Notes under the pieces: model-generated | Told to the model about the DNA's origin: nothing | Database searches by the model: none | Seen by the model: the letters and a program-made list of their open reading frames with translations, nothing else | Assembly (NCBI GenBank): GCA_003162115.1 | Contig: PMMV01000055.1 | Location: 1-27,796 of the forward strand | DNA: 27,796 nt | Reading direction: 5' to 3' | Source: Methanobacterium sp. | Lineage (GTDB): Archaea; Methanobacteriota; Methanobacteria; Methanobacteriales; Methanobacteriaceae | Program-made: the position numbers and the translations under genes | In this document: one piece after another, positions 20,636 to 27,796 of the stretch | Numbering within the stretch: position 1 is the first letter of the stretch | Layout: every line of letters starts with the position of its first letter

Positions 20636-20863
20636 TTATCTCATCAACGATTTAAGGAGGATTAACACACCTATAATTACAATAATAACAGGTCCTGCCT
20701 GCTCCTTTATGAATGAAAGTGGAATAATTCCAATATTTACACTATACCATACAACTCCAATAATTATGAAGCATAAGCTGATGTAAATCCCCCATATATT
20801 CCTTTTTCTAGGTTTTTTGGTTCTAATATCCTCAGATTTATTAATTTCAACGGTTTCATTCAT
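20636..20863 (-). CDS. small membrane protein, two helices
   Basis: About 75 aa when started at the ATG at 20863, which has TTGGAG 9 nt upstream; the open frame extends further to 20905 without a ribosome-binding site. A basic head (KKPRKRN, about residue 15) precedes two membrane helices (about 22-40 and 52-72) separated by a short turn ([16 protein letters not shown]). This helical-hairpin arrangement resembles the LiaI/LiaF-type or DUF5668-like small transmembrane modules, but that is a weak resemblance. It follows the class III pilin gene by 50 nt on the same strand, suggesting co-transcription. Confidence 0.65.
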   Translation of the reverse strand: MNETVEINKSEDIRTKKPRKRNIWGIYISLCFIIIGVVWYSVNIGIIPLSFIKEQAGPVIIVIIGVLILLKSLMR

Positions 20864-20913
20864 GAATTTATCTCCAATTAGTATTGAATTACTAATAAAA
20901 ATCAATAGGAAAA

Positions 20914-21321
20914 TTAACTTAATGTAATGGTATAAGTATTTTTGTTTGTGGTAAGGACTAGGTTATTACTATTTTGGACTATTGAGTAACTAGTACCAGT
21001 TCCATTTAGAGCCGAATTTAGTGAAGTAGTAATATTATTAAAAACAACAGTCTGATTGTTAATAGGTCTTGAGAAGTGTATGATCATGTTAATATTATTA
21101 CTGTTATTTGTCATATTAACTGAATTTACTTTTATTGGGGATTGGCTACTATTGGTAAATGCCATGTTTGCTGTCGCATTTGAAGCGCCTAATTGGGCTG
21201 CAGTGGCAACTATGTTTTGTTCGTTTTGATTTGTTATTATTAAAGCGAATACCAATATTACTCCCAGGATAATTGCAACTAAAAGAATATATTCAACCGA
21301 TATTTGTGCTCTTTGATCCAT
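20914..21321 (-). CDS. class III signal peptide protein (archaeal type IV pilin)
   Basis: Small pilin of 135 aa. The N-terminus [19 protein letters not shown] is the archaeal class III signal peptide (QxSxEY after a short charged head, then a hydrophobic alpha-helix to about residue 28). Known pilins of this type are cut just before the Gln by an EppA-type prepilin peptidase. The rest is Asn/Thr/Ser-rich with many N-x-S/T sequons (NAT, NSS, NMT, NIT, NGT), as expected for a glycosylated surface filament subunit. No cysteine is present. The ribosome-binding site is modest (GAGATTGG). Divergent from the pilin-like operon at 21674, it may provide the main shaft subunit while the operon proteins are minor or tip subunits. 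Confidence 0.88.
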   Translation of the reverse strand: MDQRAQISVEYILLVAIILGVILVFALIITNQNEQNIVATAAQLGASNATANMAFTNSSQSPIKVNSVNMTNNSNNINMIIHFSRPINNQTVVFNNITTSLNSALNGTGTSYSIVQNSNNLVLTTNKNTYTITLS

Positions 21322-21673
21322 TTTTCCAATCTCTTCTGAATCTTTCCCTAAATAAATATTATGATTACAAATTTTTTTAAATTATTTATTATTAAATGAG
21401 TTTGCTGTGGTATATTTTTTTCTATTTTACTTTTATTATACATAATATAAAATCGAGCATTTTTAATGATTAGTTGATTAATATGGTCACAATGAATTTA
21501 TTCAACAGAGTATAATACTATAAATTAACACTTTATTAGTCATCAGAGTTTAAAATTGGTTCAAGTTGTTTTATAAATAAAAATCATTACTGAAATCTTA
21601 TTGGAAAGGTATATAAATATTGTTGTGTCATAGTAAATATAATAATTATAAGGGGAATGTTTGGGGGAAAATT
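21322..21673. promoter_or_regulatory. divergent pilin promoter region
   Basis: 352 nt between the class III pilin (minus) and the pilin-like operon (plus), AT-rich with no gene. The plus side holds a strong TATA box at 21610-21619 and a weaker TTTATAAATA near 21570-21579. The minus side has several AT-rich candidates near 21380-21400, but no clear single TATA box. Confidence 0.5.
21604..21619 (+). promoter_or_regulatory. BRE/TATA promoter of the pilin-like operon
   Basis: GAAAGG followed by TATATAAATA is a near-ideal archaeal BRE plus TATA box. Transcription should begin near 21640. This lies downstream of the ATG of the open frame at 21620 and so excludes it as the start. The leader then carries GGGGG (21663-21667) and the TTG at 21674. 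Confidence 0.65.
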
Positions 21674-22582
21674 TTGCCACTATTATCAGAAGACTCAAGA
21701 GGATTTGCATTATCTCTTGATCTTTTACTTGCTCTAATTCCGATAACACTTTTATTAGGATTTGTAGCTGCAGATATGGATAATCTGTTATATCAAATGG
21801 AAGATACTGTTTTCAGAAGTTCAATGGATCGTGCAGCAGGAGATGCTGTCAGTACATTACTAGAAACTTCTGGAAATCCTACGGATTGGGAAATTAATGG
21901 AAATACTAACGTGGTGGGACTTGCTCAGTTTGATCCATCAAAAAATGGCCCTATGGAGGGGACTATAGATCCCCTTAAGCTAGCTGCTATTACAGCTCCC
22001 CAAGTACAGAATTTGATTGGAAGTAACTACAATTTTTACATGAATGTTTCAACTATTAACAAAACCGGAACTCCTGTATCACTGAAAACACTTGGAAACA
22101 GCAGTTTTACGACTGCTAAGGATGTTGTCAGGGTTGAAAGGGTTGCTCAAGCATCAGAATTTAAAGTAGTTTCTTCACAAGTTGGACAAATCCGCTATCT
22201 CGGAGGAACCAGAACTTTCATAATACCCAGCTTCCAAACCAGCTTCAATTCCAATCAAACCTACGATTACTGGATTTTAATTGCCAACAATGTAGGATTT
22301 ACAAATGCTACAGTTTTCATTAACAACAATGCCATAAATTTCACAACTAGCAACTTAACCAATGCAGCTTTGATAAATTCAAATTTCTTGAATATCAATG
22401 CAACAAATCCTACTGTATATTATAATAATACAGTTTCATTAAACGCAACAGGGCCTTTCCCAAGTTCAATGGACATATACATTATCCAGGCTCCTAAAAA
22501 TGTAACATCATCACAAATTAATACTAACTCAGTCGTTCCTAAAAGCACCGACTTTGTATTCTATCTATGGTCAAAAGGTTAA
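21674..22582 (+). CDS. pilin-like exported protein A
   Basis: About 302 aa from the TTG at 21674 (GGGGG 6 nt upstream; the promoter box covers the upstream ATG). Head MPLLSEDSRG is followed by FALSLDLLLALIPITLLLG, a prepilin-like pattern: a charged head ending in Gly, then [S/T]-x-[D/E] before a continuous hydrophobic helix. The rest is a mixed soluble domain with Asn/Thr-rich second half and several sequons (NKT, NSS, NAT, NFT, NLT, NNT, NVT). No cysteines. First gene of the operon; the next start is 12 nt after its stop. The processing site and the pilin fold are inferred, and I do not recognise the soluble domain. Confidence 0.75.
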   Translation: MPLLSEDSRGFALSLDLLLALIPITLLLGFVAADMDNLLYQMEDTVFRSSMDRAAGDAVSTLLETSGNPTDWEINGNTNVVGLAQFDPSKNGPMEGTIDPLKLAAITAPQVQNLIGSNYNFYMNVSTINKTGTPVSLKTLGNSSFTTAKDVVRVERVAQASEFKVVSSQVGQIRYLGGTRTFIIPSFQTSFNSNQTYDYWILIANNVGFTNATVFINNNAINFTTSNLTNAALINSNFLNINATNPTVYYNNTVSLNATGPFPSSMDIYIIQAPKNVTSSQINTNSVVPKSTDFVFYLWSKG

Positions 22583-22594
22583 AATAGTGGTACA

Positions 22595-24661
22595 ATGGAC
22601 GAAGAAGGATTTATATTCACAACAGATGCTACTCTGGCTTTAGTAGTTATGATAGTATTTACAGCTTCAGTAGTTACTTACGGGCTTCTTCCAGTATATC
22701 AAGGAGAAAACCACCAACATTTAGAAGCCCTTGCTGACAGCGCTCTTGAAACAATGGAGCAAGACGGTACACTACGTGAAGCTGCAGTAGAGTATTCTAG
22801 TGGAAACACAAGCGGTGCTCAAAGTACCTTGCAATCGGACCTTAATGTTGTAATACCTGATAATGTGGGTTATAGTTTAACCATGTCTACCTACCCTTCT
22901 GTTTCAGATAGTAATGGTATACTCACATCCAACGATGTTGTTACCAAGGTAAAGGTAATATCAGGACCGCAAGAAGGTTGGATGGGCAGAGCTTATTACA
23001 AGCAGGAATCAATTCAATTCCAAACTATAAACAGTACATCTGTTACCACACTTTGGAACTTCCACAACTACCTCAAGAATTTCGATCCGTGGAATACCAA
23101 TGGTTTAGATACCGATAAATTTTGGGGTGGAACAAATGTTAATAACAATGTTGCAGTACCAATAAACTTCAGTGCACCAGGACCTGTTAGCAGTGCTCAA
23201 TTTTTATTAGGGTCTGCAGCGGGTAGCGGATTTGTACCAGCTTACAATGCTGATGTAGTTATAAATAATAACAATAATTATATTAAAAATTCAAGTTTTA
23301 CCTACCTTTACACCAGTACTGGAGTAGGACCAGTTTACAATTACCAAAAACTACTGAATTCATCAATAATAAATAATGGATTAAACAACTTTTATATTCA
23401 ATATAATGCCACAAACAACCAAAACATGCCATGGTTTACAATAATAGCCAATTATACAACTGCTATAACTGTACCATTGGGAATTGCTAATGATACAATA
23501 TCTTTCCCTAATATTGGGGGAATTGGACGGCCAGATACTGATGTACTTTACAACCTTGACGCTGGAACAGTTTCTACAGCGCCAGGAAGAACAATATCTT
23601 GGACCTCTCTTCAAAACACTTTCACCTATGACACAAGTACACCTTTTGAACTAACTGGTTTGCCTAATATTGGTACAGGTTCTGCTGTTGCATCTATTCA
23701 GGATATCAATATTCCAGCAGGTAACAGGCTTTTTGATGCATTTACTGTTGTAAATGCATTTGGTGGAGAAGATGGTGCGATCGTCCAAGTACAAGATTCA
23801 ACAGGTGCAATAACTACTGTTTTCTCATCATTTGGTAATACAGCAAGAAGCGATGGTGGATACGGTAACGTACCAGGAATTATCAATATCCAACCATACC
23901 TCAAAGTGGGAGACAACAAAGTTAGAATTATAACATGGGACGATGTTCCCGGAGGAGATTATGATTTAGTAGGACTAGAAAACTGCTACTCAAAAATAAC
24001 CTACAGTAAATTCCCTATAAGATGGGATACAATTCCATTTGACAGTTACCAGAATACAAGCAGCAACAAAGTCACTACTGAGACTCAAATTAAAAACTTT
24101 ACAATAAACACAGATGCACAAAGTGCTCTATTATTTGTAGGTGTAGGTAGCGCAACCAGAAACATCACTGTTACAGTTACAAACAGTACAGGAGGAAGTT
24201 CAGTTCTTTATCCTGCCAGTCAACCTATTCCATACGTTATAGATCTTGGTGCCTTAGATGCAGCTGCGACCCAACCTACCCATATTTTAACCTCAATTGT
24301 TGGAAATGGATCATCACTTATCCCTGGAAATTACACCCTTAAAGTATCTGTAACTCCTTCACTTGCCTATGAATCTGGTGATGGTTCAAGTAGTCCACCA
24401 CAATATGGTTACTCTGGAGATCCATCAATATTTTCAGGTACCAGAATTAGTATTATATATCCAAAGTTCCTTCAGAACGTATGGGCAACAGGATATGCAA
24501 ATAATCCACAAGACGCAGCAACTAATGCTGTCAATAATTTAATAGCTACTTTGAATGGTGCGGGTTACTCCGTCAATACAAATTTAATAAGGAATACAAC
24601 CCTTTACACGGGTGATGTGCCGAATGCCATTCCAGTAAGACTGGACTTATGGACACAATAA
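22595..24661 (+). CDS. large pilin-like surface protein B
   Basis: 688 aa, by far the largest subunit in the operon. The N-terminus MDEEGFIFTTDATLALVVMI repeats the head-plus-[S/T]-x-D-plus-helix pattern of protein A. An alpha-helical segment (about 35-70) follows and then a long beta-rich extracellular part, with Asn-rich stretches near 215-245, a jelly-roll-like segment around 365-450 (IPAGNRLFDAFTVVNAFGG, NIQPYLKVGDNKVRIITWDD) and another beta block near 480-600 ending in GNYTLKVSVTP. Many N-x-S/T sequons and only one cysteine. Size and position fit a tip or adhesin subunit carried by a pilin-like anchor. The ribosome-binding site is weak (GTGGT). Confidence 0.75.
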   Translation: MDEEGFIFTTDATLALVVMIVFTASVVTYGLLPVYQGENHQHLEALADSALETMEQDGTLREAAVEYSSGNTSGAQSTLQSDLNVVIPDNVGYSLTMSTYPSVSDSNGILTSNDVVTKVKVISGPQEGWMGRAYYKQESIQFQTINSTSVTTLWNFHNYLKNFDPWNTNGLDTDKFWGGTNVNNNVAVPINFSAPGPVSSAQFLLGSAAGSGFVPAYNADVVINNNNNYIKNSSFTYLYTSTGVGPVYNYQKLLNSSIINNGLNNFYIQYNATNNQNMPWFTIIANYTTAITVPLGIANDTISFPNIGGIGRPDTDVLYNLDAGTVSTAPGRTISWTSLQNTFTYDTSTPFELTGLPNIGTGSAVASIQDINIPAGNRLFDAFTVVNAFGGEDGAIVQVQDSTGAITTVFSSFGNTARSDGGYGNVPGIINIQPYLKVGDNKVRIITWDDVPGGDYDLVGLENCYSKITYSKFPIRWDTIPFDSYQNTSSNKVTTETQIKNFTINTDAQSALLFVGVGSATRNITVTVTNSTGGSSVLYPASQPIPYVIDLGALDAAATQPTHILTSIVGNGSSLIPGNYTLKVSVTPSLAYESGDGSSSPPQYGYSGDPSIFSGTRISIIYPKFLQNVWATGYANNPQDAATNAVNNLIATLNGAGYSVNTNLIRNTTLYTGDVPNAIPVRLDLWTQ

Positions 24662-24674
24662 GGAAACTGATAAT

Positions 24675-25778
24675 ATGGAAGATAAAGGATACGCCTTTAC
24701 ACCTCTAGCATTTTTATTATTCATTCCAGTTATTATACTAGCCGTATCATTCAGTGGAATAGTCAACGAAGTAAATACATTATCAGCAATAGTTATTGGT
24801 GGAGATGTTACAGCTACAGTTGCATCAAATGTTGTTAACGCCATACAGGAAGATACAGGAGATGCAGGTAGAAATTCTGCATTTTTAGCAACCAAAACTG
24901 TTATTGACAGTTATAACCTTAACAACAATCCATTTTTTGGTCAATCAGCACCAACAGACAGCAGAAGTTTCATTGAAAACAGTACACTCAATCTGCTTAA
25001 CAACAACGTTACCACCACATGCAGAGTAATAGAACAACAAACAGGCAGAACTATTATTATAAATGGTAATACAATTGATCCATCAGCTACAGGTTCAATT
25101 GCTATATTCACAGCTTCTAATATGAATATTACTCAAAGCGATCCATTCGGATTTAATATTACTCTTACATCAGTACCTGTTACAATATTACAGAATTCAA
25201 CTACCAACAATCAGTCCTTTGTTTTTAACACTCCTCCCATGAATGTTTATATTTCAATTGAACGTTTGGAGGATCCTTACATATGGGTTAATACGTATGG
25301 ACGTAACAGCAGTGTAATCTACAGATATCCCTACTACACACAATCATCCAGTATATTAGGTGGTAATGCCAGTAACGTTTATCATTTTGCAGATCAAGTA
25401 TCTATTGGTAAACTGAATTATTTGAATGAATCATTAGTGGGTGCAAATTCTACTTTTGGATACATGCCCTATTACTTCCCTGATACACACGGACTAACAT
25501 TCTTTGACAGACTGGAAAACAGGACCAACAATACTTCATTAGGTCCAGATAGTGCTAAAATGAGTACCTTCATTCTTTGGAATCCAGATTATGAGAACAT
25601 TCCTGGTTACACACCATCTTATTTGGATCATGAATACTTTGCAGGAATCAATGGAACACCAATAACCACAACACACGGTTCTGTCATAACAAATGTCACA
25701 GATCCTTTAGGTAACACATTCTATCTTTCAAGTACATACAAAACAATTCTTGGGCTATTCAATAATTATAATTATTAA
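24675..25778 (+). CDS. pilin-like surface protein C
   Basis: 367 aa with N-terminus MEDKGYAFTPLAFLLFIPV: a charged head ending in Gly and a hydrophobic helix to about residue 28, but without the acidic residue seen at the pilin-like position in proteins A and B. A helical segment (about 30-75) is followed by a soluble, Asn/Thr/Tyr-rich region with many sequons (NST, NVT, NIT, NQS, NSS, NAS, NES, NNT). No recognised domain. It starts 13 nt after protein B, with AAGGAAA upstream. The missing acidic residue suggests a subunit that caps or anchors the filament, since this residue drives subunit docking in type IV pilins; this is inference. Confidence 0.7.
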   Translation: MEDKGYAFTPLAFLLFIPVIILAVSFSGIVNEVNTLSAIVIGGDVTATVASNVVNAIQEDTGDAGRNSAFLATKTVIDSYNLNNNPFFGQSAPTDSRSFIENSTLNLLNNNVTTTCRVIEQQTGRTIIINGNTIDPSATGSIAIFTASNMNITQSDPFGFNITLTSVPVTILQNSTTNNQSFVFNTPPMNVYISIERLEDPYIWVNTYGRNSSVIYRYPYYTQSSSILGGNASNVYHFADQVSIGKLNYLNESLVGANSTFGYMPYYFPDTHGLTFFDRLENRTNNTSLGPDSAKMSTFILWNPDYENIPGYTPSYLDHEYFAGINGTPITTTHGSVITNVTDPLGNTFYLSSTYKTILGLFNNYNY

Positions 25779-25787
25779 GGTGAACCA

Positions 25788-26219
25788 ATGTTTTCAGATA
25801 ATAAAGGACAGGCCAGTGCAGAATTTATATTTATAACTTTAATTGCAATGATAGTTATTGGCAGTCTTGTGGGTGTAATAGGAAGTAACCAGGCTAAAAC
25901 CCAAATGGGAGATGTTGGTAGTGCCACAATAATGGGACAAAAAATAGCTGAAACAATTAATACCGTTTACATTAATGGAAATGGATATTCAATAACTATG
26001 AACCTCTCAACTCTTAATCAGGGAATGAACAGTACTGCTTATCCATTTGCTTTTTCTGCTACTATTAGTAACAGTACTGGCACAGGTATTGTTACAATTA
26101 ATACTTCTCCTAATGTCAATGTTAATTTAATTCCAACAAAAATCAACGGTACGTCGAATCTAAGTAACAACGGTGTTTATACAGTAAAAAATGTAAATGG
26201 GACTGTTCAAATATCTTAA
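25788..26219 (+). CDS. class III signal peptide protein (minor pilin D)
   Basis: 143 aa. Head MFSDNKG then QASAEFIFITLIAMIVIGSL is a class III signal peptide (QxSxEF), like the divergent pilin at 20914, predicted to be cut before the Gln. The mature part is helix then Asn/Ser/Thr-rich beta strands, with seven N-x-S/T sequons (for example NLS, NST, NGT) and no cysteine. AAGGTGA lies 5 nt before the ATG, the best ribosome-binding site of the operon, so it may be made in greater amount than its neighbours. Nine nucleotides separate it from protein C. Confidence 0.85.
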   Translation: MFSDNKGQASAEFIFITLIAMIVIGSLVGVIGSNQAKTQMGDVGSATIMGQKIAETINTVYINGNGYSITMNLSTLNQGMNSTAYPFAFSATISNSTGTGIVTINTSPNVNVNLIPTKINGTSNLSNNGVYTVKNVNGTVQIS

Positions 26220-26260
26220 ACATATCAATGGAATTATATACTGATAACAAGTGAATTATT

Positions 26261-26674
26261 ATGGACTTAAAAGAAGGCTGGGAAGAAAAGGCACTTATAG
26301 GTGTTGGTATTATTGTTTTAATAATAATTGTATACGCTTATTTTGTACCATTTTCAGGAACACCAGATAATATTACACAAACAAATCAACAAACTCCTGC
26401 ACAAGTGGTTCCAGTTCCATATGTAATACCTGCTGCCAATAATTCAACATCTAATAACTCAACTAACAATGGAAATTCTACATTAACAGTACAACAAGCT
26501 CAAAATATTGCGCACAATGCTTATCCAAACTATTCTATTGGTACACCCTCATTTCAGAATAATATCAATATTAACGGTACAACATATTCTGCATGGACAG
26601 TACCCATTACTCTAAATGGTACATCAAAAACTGTTTATATAGATAATACAGGTAGAATTATTCAAACATCTTGA
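26261..26674 (+). CDS. membrane-anchored PepSY-like protein E
   Basis: 137 aa. One N-terminal membrane helix (about 11-30, ALIGVGIIVLIIIVYAYFV) after a charged head, then a low-complexity Asn/Thr/Pro/Gln linker (about 35-75) and a C-terminal PepSY-like domain (about 76-135): TVQQAQNIAHNAYPNYSIG, then YSAWTVPI and TVYIDNTGRII. PepSY domains occur as propeptide-type inhibitors or chaperone-like modules of exported proteins. It lacks the [S/T]-x-[D/E] prepilin pattern of the four genes before it. Last gene of the operon: an oligo-T terminator follows 31 nt later. A helper role in assembly is possible. Confidence 0.75.
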   Translation: MDLKEGWEEKALIGVGIIVLIIIVYAYFVPFSGTPDNITQTNQQTPAQVVPVPYVIPAANNSTSNNSTNNGNSTLTVQQAQNIAHNAYPNYSIGTPSFQNNININGTTYSAWTVPITLNGTSKTVYIDNTGRIIQTS

Positions 26675-26704
26675 ATAATAAATTTTGTTTCAAATTTTAA
26701 TAAA

Positions 26705-26712
26705 TTTTTTTT
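26705..26712 (+). terminator. oligo-T terminator of the pilin-like operon
   Basis: Eight consecutive T beginning 31 nt after the stop of protein E, before a separate TATA-like site (near 26716) for the next gene. Confidence 0.5.
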
Positions 26713-26765
26713 AACAATATATTCTTATGGACAAACGTTATTAGCAATAAGATCAGAATTAGAAT

Positions 26766-27569
26766 ATGGATACATTAGCAGTTATATTGATGTTAGGACT
26801 ATTTTTATTAATATTAGTCTTTATATTTTCAACAGCACTTTTAACACCTTTAATTGGTAAAAGAAATTTATTATTTGTAATATTTCTAGGATTTACTGTT
26901 GGAGCAGTTGGTGGTGCATTTCTTATCGCTCCAGTGTTCGATGACATTCCAGCCATTGCCAATTCACTCTTTAGTGCAACAAGCACTGGCACCGATGTTG
27001 TTGGTATTAATGCTTCTACAAATATCAATATCACCGACTTCATTACAAATACTAAAAAAATAGATGGTGTTCAAAGTGTTCAAAGTAATGGTATAACCAT
27101 TAAAACAGATCCAATGTCAGATGCCTGGCAGAGTACCTTTATAAGTAGAATACCAGACCAAAACAGTAATGTTACATCTGTTACAATACCATCAAACGAT
27201 ACTATGGTCCTAGTGGTAAAGAATGGTACCGATCCCCAGGATGTCATAAATGGACTGCAAACATGGATGATGTACGTTAGTGGTTTAAATATAAAATACA
27301 GTATCGTAAACATTACATTAAATGTACAATCATCGAAGTTAAATCAGGTAATCTCACAGCTTCCACAGGGAGATGTTGTAATTACAGATGTTAGTGGATC
27401 CACAGAGAAAAATATCCAAAACATAAACAATATGATGCCTGCTAAATCCGACATAATCCTTTTCTGTGGATTGCTGGGTATGGTAACTGGACTAGCTGGA
27501 ATGTTTATAGACAGTATATTAAACATATTCGAACGCGTCAAGAAAATGATATCCCAATTAAAAAGATGA
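26766..27569 (+). CDS. unrecognised membrane protein with external domain
   Basis: 267 aa. Two N-terminal membrane helices (about 4-27 and 36-58) are followed by a soluble region of about 165 residues on one side of the membrane, with sequons (NIT, NVT, NDT, NGT) suggesting an outside location, and a last helix near 231-252 (DIILFCGLLGMVTGLAGMFI) ending in a short basic tail (FERVKKMISQLKR). The soluble part contains two similar-looking beta-alpha-beta elements (VQSVQSNGITIK and QLPQGDVVITDV), which I could not assign to a family. There is no clear ribosome-binding site. It lies 91 nt after the pilin-like operon and past its terminator, so it may be functionally linked but is separately transcribed. 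Confidence 0.7.
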   Translation: MDTLAVILMLGLFLLILVFIFSTALLTPLIGKRNLLFVIFLGFTVGAVGGAFLIAPVFDDIPAIANSLFSATSTGTDVVGINASTNINITDFITNTKKIDGVQSVQSNGITIKTDPMSDAWQSTFISRIPDQNSNVTSVTIPSNDTMVLVVKNGTDPQDVINGLQTWMMYVSGLNIKYSIVNITLNVQSSKLNQVISQLPQGDVVITDVSGSTEKNIQNINNMMPAKSDIILFCGLLGMVTGLAGMFIDSILNIFERVKKMISQLKR

Positions 27570-27572
27570 ATA

Positions 27573-27592
27573 TTTTTTTAGTAATTTTTTTT
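27573..27592 (+). terminator. oligo-T terminator
   Basis: Two T-runs (27573-27579 and 27585-27592) directly behind the stop at 27569. Confidence 0.5.
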
Positions 27593-27643
27593 AATACAAA
27601 TTCTTAATAATTTAAAATAAAATGATATCAAAGGAGTTAACTT

Positions 27644-27796
27644 ATGAAGGCAGCTGTACTTTTTTCTGGTGGTAAAGATAGTACCATGGCAGTTTATAAA
27701 GCTATTGAAGAAGGTTATTATGTTGAATACTTAGTTTCAATGATTTCAGACAATCCTGAATCCTATATGTTCCATGTTCCAAATATACATATCACA
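27644..27796 (+). CDS. diphthine-ammonia ligase, 5' part (cut by window end)
   Basis: The first 51 codons of an ATP-dependent ligase that finishes diphthamide on elongation factor 2. The N-terminal P-loop of the adenine-nucleotide alpha hydrolase/ATP-pyrophosphatase fold is clear: [20 protein letters not shown] (SGGKDS motif), then [17 protein letters not shown], typical of the archaeal Dph6 family (COG2102). AAGGAG lies 7 nt upstream of the ATG. The gene continues beyond the window, so its C-terminal part cannot be judged. Confidence 0.9.
   Translation, partial: MKAAVLFSGGKDSTMAVYKAIEEGYYVEYLVSMISDNPESYMFHVPNIHIT

Noticed and set aside
21620..21673. ATG at 21620 as start of protein A
   Set aside because: It sits at the edge of the TATA box and upstream of the expected transcription start, and has no ribosome-binding site.
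21657..21700. ATG at 21657 behind AAGGGG
   Set aside because: It is out of frame with protein A, and its frame has no family-like sequence.

Overview
The window comes from an AT-rich methanogenic archaeon, most likely Methanobacteriales and probably Methanobacterium or a close relative. Evidence for this: archaeal TATA boxes, GGAGG/GGTGAT ribosome-binding sites matching the archaeal 16S 3' end, oligo-T terminators, class III signal-peptide (archaeal pilin) proteins, methanogen-type response-regulator output domains (MetOD1-like), a KaiC/RecA-like ATPase, a DUF2121-like protein and an archaeal diphthine-ammonia ligase, next to bacterial-type uvrABC. The genus is inferred; no 16S gene is present.

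Layout. (1) 1-4643: tRNA-Thr(CGT), a metallo-beta-lactamase-fold hydrolase whose first codons lie in another frame (apparent one-base frameshift near 992), a DUF2121-like protein, a drug:H+ antiporter-type MFS transporter and a DUF362 protein. (2) 4738-8396 (minus): a four-gene phosphorelay operon read from a membrane-anchored histidine kinase through an Rcp1-like response regulator and a REC-PAS-HisKA_2 kinase to a REC-MetOD1 regulator, with overlapping or closely spaced genes. (3) 8645-15622: nucleotide excision repair, uvrB-uvrA (minus, stop/start TAATG) divergent from uvrC (plus). (4) 15789-17796: a second signalling unit, a REC-PAS-MetOD1 protein followed by a single-domain KaiC-like ATPase. 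(5) 17871-20863 (minus): two tandem secreted cysteine-rich zinc-ribbon-like paralogues, an M42 aminopeptidase and a small two-helix membrane protein. (6) 20914-26674: a surface-structure locus. One canonical class III prepilin (minus) is divergent from a plus-strand operon of five Asn-rich exported proteins, four with prepilin-like N-termini and one with a PepSY-like C-terminal domain. (7) 26766-end: an unrecognised membrane protein and the 5' part of a diphthine-ammonia ligase gene.

How the parts may work together. The two signalling modules flank the uvr genes and end in paralogous MetOD1 output domains, so they may feed related targets. The pilin-like operon has its own strong TATA box and oligo-T terminator and looks like a transcription unit for a filament or surface complex. 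Its processing peptidase, ATPase and membrane platform are not in this window. The most novel material is the pilin-like operon, the tandem secreted cysteine proteins with an unresolved translation start, and the KaiC/MetOD1 signalling pair.
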